Below, piece by piece: positions 32,953 to 34,139 of a DNA stretch of 34,139 nucleotides. The DNA lies in NCBI GenBank assembly GCA_026400325.1, contig JAPLPF010000148.1, positions 1-34,139 of the forward strand, given 5' to 3'. The position numbers were made by a program, and so were the translations under genes. The notes beneath the pieces were generated by a model. The model ran no database searches and was not told the DNA's origin. It saw nothing but the letters and a program-made list of their open reading frames with translations. Each line of letters begins with the position of its first letter. The first letter of the stretch is position 1. The DNA comes from Rhodobacterales bacterium. Lineage in GTDB: Bacteria; Pseudomonadota; Alphaproteobacteria; Rhodobacterales; Rhodobacteraceae.

Positions 32953-34139
32953 ATGACGACTGAAAGCAAGATCCTGACCGTTTCCTACGGAACGTTCAGT
33001 TGCACGCTTGAGGGCTTTGACGATCCCTTCAATACGATGAAGGCGATTGCCGAGTATTTCCGGGACCTTGCCGCCGAGGATCGCTATTTCGGCGCAGAGC
33101 CGCCGCAACCCGATGCCGCGATGTTGCACCGCATTGCCGAGCGTGAAGTCGCGCGCCTGGTCGATGGCCGGTCACAAGGGGGCGCCGCCGTCCTGAACCC
33201 GACGAAGGAAGGCGCGTCCGGCCGCGTCACGGGCCGCGCCCGCACCCCACGCGAACCCGCAGCCGACGCCCGTGCCGAGGTCATTGCTCCTGTGATCGAG
33301 CCGACCTTGCAAGAGGTTATCCCGGATGGAGTTGCGGCCAAGCTTGCCCGAATCCGTCAGTCGGTCACGCTTGACCCGGCCGCCCCACCCTTGGCCGAAG
33401 ATGTCCTGCGCGCAGGCGCGCCGGATGGATTTGCAGCAGACGACGACGCCATCGAGGCGTCCGGATCGGCCGATGACCTTGCAGACCTTGCCGCACTCGA
33501 CCTGCCCTCCGCCGATCTGGCTGGCGAAATCTTTGCGGACGTTGAGGTTGGGGATGCGCTTGGCCGGCTTGGTGCCCTGATCGTCGACCCCGAGGCCGAG
33601 CAGGCGCTTACCGCGCCGGACGGTATCTACGGCGTGTCCGAAAGGTCTCAATTCGAAGCCGCATCGTCGATTGCGGACCTGCCCGGCGATGAACCGGTCA
33701 ACTTGTGGTCGGCAGATGGCACAGTCGAAGATCTGGCTGAAGAACTGGAGGAAGATGCGGTTCCCGCCGCTGACGCGGTGGCCGCAGGCGCAGAACCTGA
33801 AGGCATTCCAGACAGCCTCGACCTTGCCCCGGTTGCAGAAGAAGACGTGGCTGCGGCGGTTCTGGCCGATGTTGCCGCCCTGGCAGACGCTTTGCCGGAA
33901 GACCTGACCGCCGTCCCGGAAACGATGGATGCCGCCCGGGTCATGGACCCGCTTCCAGAAGACCAGGAGATGGCAGCGTCGCCTGATCCCGTTGCCGAGG
34001 CCGTGGCAGACCCTGCCGTCGTCACCGAACCGCCGTCCAGGAAACCTGCGGGCAAGTCGCGCAGGGTCAGTTCGCGCGTCGTGCGCATCCATCCGGATGA
34101 AGATGATGCAACCGACCGGTTCGATCCGGGTGCTACCCG
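32953..34139 (+). CDS. Large acidic conserved protein, N-terminal part (runs off the window)
   Basis: The frame opens at ATG 32953 and stays open for at least 395 codons to the window edge. The N-terminus is folded-looking and conserved in Rhodobacterales by my recollection: [40 protein letters not shown] and a helix [16 protein letters not shown]. From about residue 75 on it becomes Ala/Asp/Glu-rich, low in complexity and probably disordered, with a basic patch ([19 protein letters not shown]) near the window end. No catalytic motif is visible. Such proteins are sometimes labelled chemotaxis-like in databases, but nothing here supports that. It diverges from the broken thiamine pyrophosphokinase gene. 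Confidence 0.75.
   Translation, partial: MTTESKILTVSYGTFSCTLEGFDDPFNTMKAIAEYFRDLAAEDRYFGAEPPQPDAAMLHRIAEREVARLVDGRSQGGAAVLNPTKEGASGRVTGRARTPREPAADARAEVIAPVIEPTLQEVIPDGVAAKLARIRQSVTLDPAAPPLAEDVLRAGAPDGFAADDDAIEASGSADDLADLAALDLPSADLAGEIFADVEVGDALGRLGALIVDPEAEQALTAPDGIYGVSERSQFEAASSIADLPGDEPVNLWSADGTVEDLAEELEEDAVPAADAVAAGAEPEGIPDSLDLAPVAEEDVAAAVLADVAALADALPEDLTAVPETMDAARVMDPLPEDQEMAASPDPVAEAVADPAVVTEPPSRKPAGKSRRVSSRVVRIHPDEDDATDRFDPGAT

Overview
The window is a GC-rich stretch of an alphaproteobacterial chromosome, most likely from the Rhodobacterales (Rhodobacter/Paracoccus relatives). The evidence is an adrenodoxin-type ferredoxin very like Rhodobacter capsulatus ferredoxin VI, an alphaproteobacterial SOS box (GTTC-N7-GTTC), and the hflK-hflC-DUF2065-degP and sdhE/aspartate aminotransferase arrangements usual in this group. 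I saw no tRNA, rRNA, CRISPR array, complete insertion sequence or prophage.

Positions 1-13,400 hold a surface-glycan region. After a hairpin-rich leader and an amidase gene broken by an in-frame amber codon come a Gfo/Idh/MocA oxidoreductase, a CMP-acylneuraminate synthetase-like enzyme and an SDR, overlapping head to tail. Facing them is a minus-strand operon: an RgpF-like glycosyltransferase, a NeuC-type UDP-GlcNAc 2-epimerase and two tandem GT30 (Kdo-transferase family) proteins, all overlapping. Two more glycosyltransferases lie on the plus strand, then a NeuB-type synthase on the minus strand. Together neuC, neuB and the cytidylyltransferase can make a CMP-activated nonulosonic (sialic-like) acid. 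Two GT30 enzymes, a family that uses a CMP-activated ulosonic acid, are translationally coupled to neuC. This is the most interesting biological idea in the window. An AcuC-like deacetylase and an exported glutathione peroxidase follow.

Positions 13,500-20,500 hold housekeeping and conserved genes: NUDIX hydrolase, DUF1178, M20 peptidase, an approximately 0.9 kb gap, a MarR regulator, sdhE, aspartate aminotransferase, a small conserved protein and ferredoxin. Then comes a 137-residue protein that is essentially only the C-terminal OB fold of the mutagenic polymerase DnaE2. It sits directly behind a perfect SOS box, with a -10 element inside the box, and is probably a leaderless SOS gene.

Positions 20,500-34,139 hold degP, DUF2065, hflC, hflK, glutathione reductase, rpiA and an EF-hand protein on the minus strand. 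On the plus strand are three tandem glutathione S-transferase paralogues overlapping L-serine dehydratase, then an EamA transporter. A minus-strand thiamine pyrophosphokinase and the start of a large acidic protein end the window. By comparison with family sequences known to me, three genes here carry short deletions: hflK (about 26 nt, frameshift), thiamine pyrophosphokinase (about 19 nt, frameshift) and sdaA (about 27 nt, in frame). With the amidase nonsense codon, that is an unusual density of lesions. Either the genome is decaying or the assembly has local errors, and read mapping would decide.
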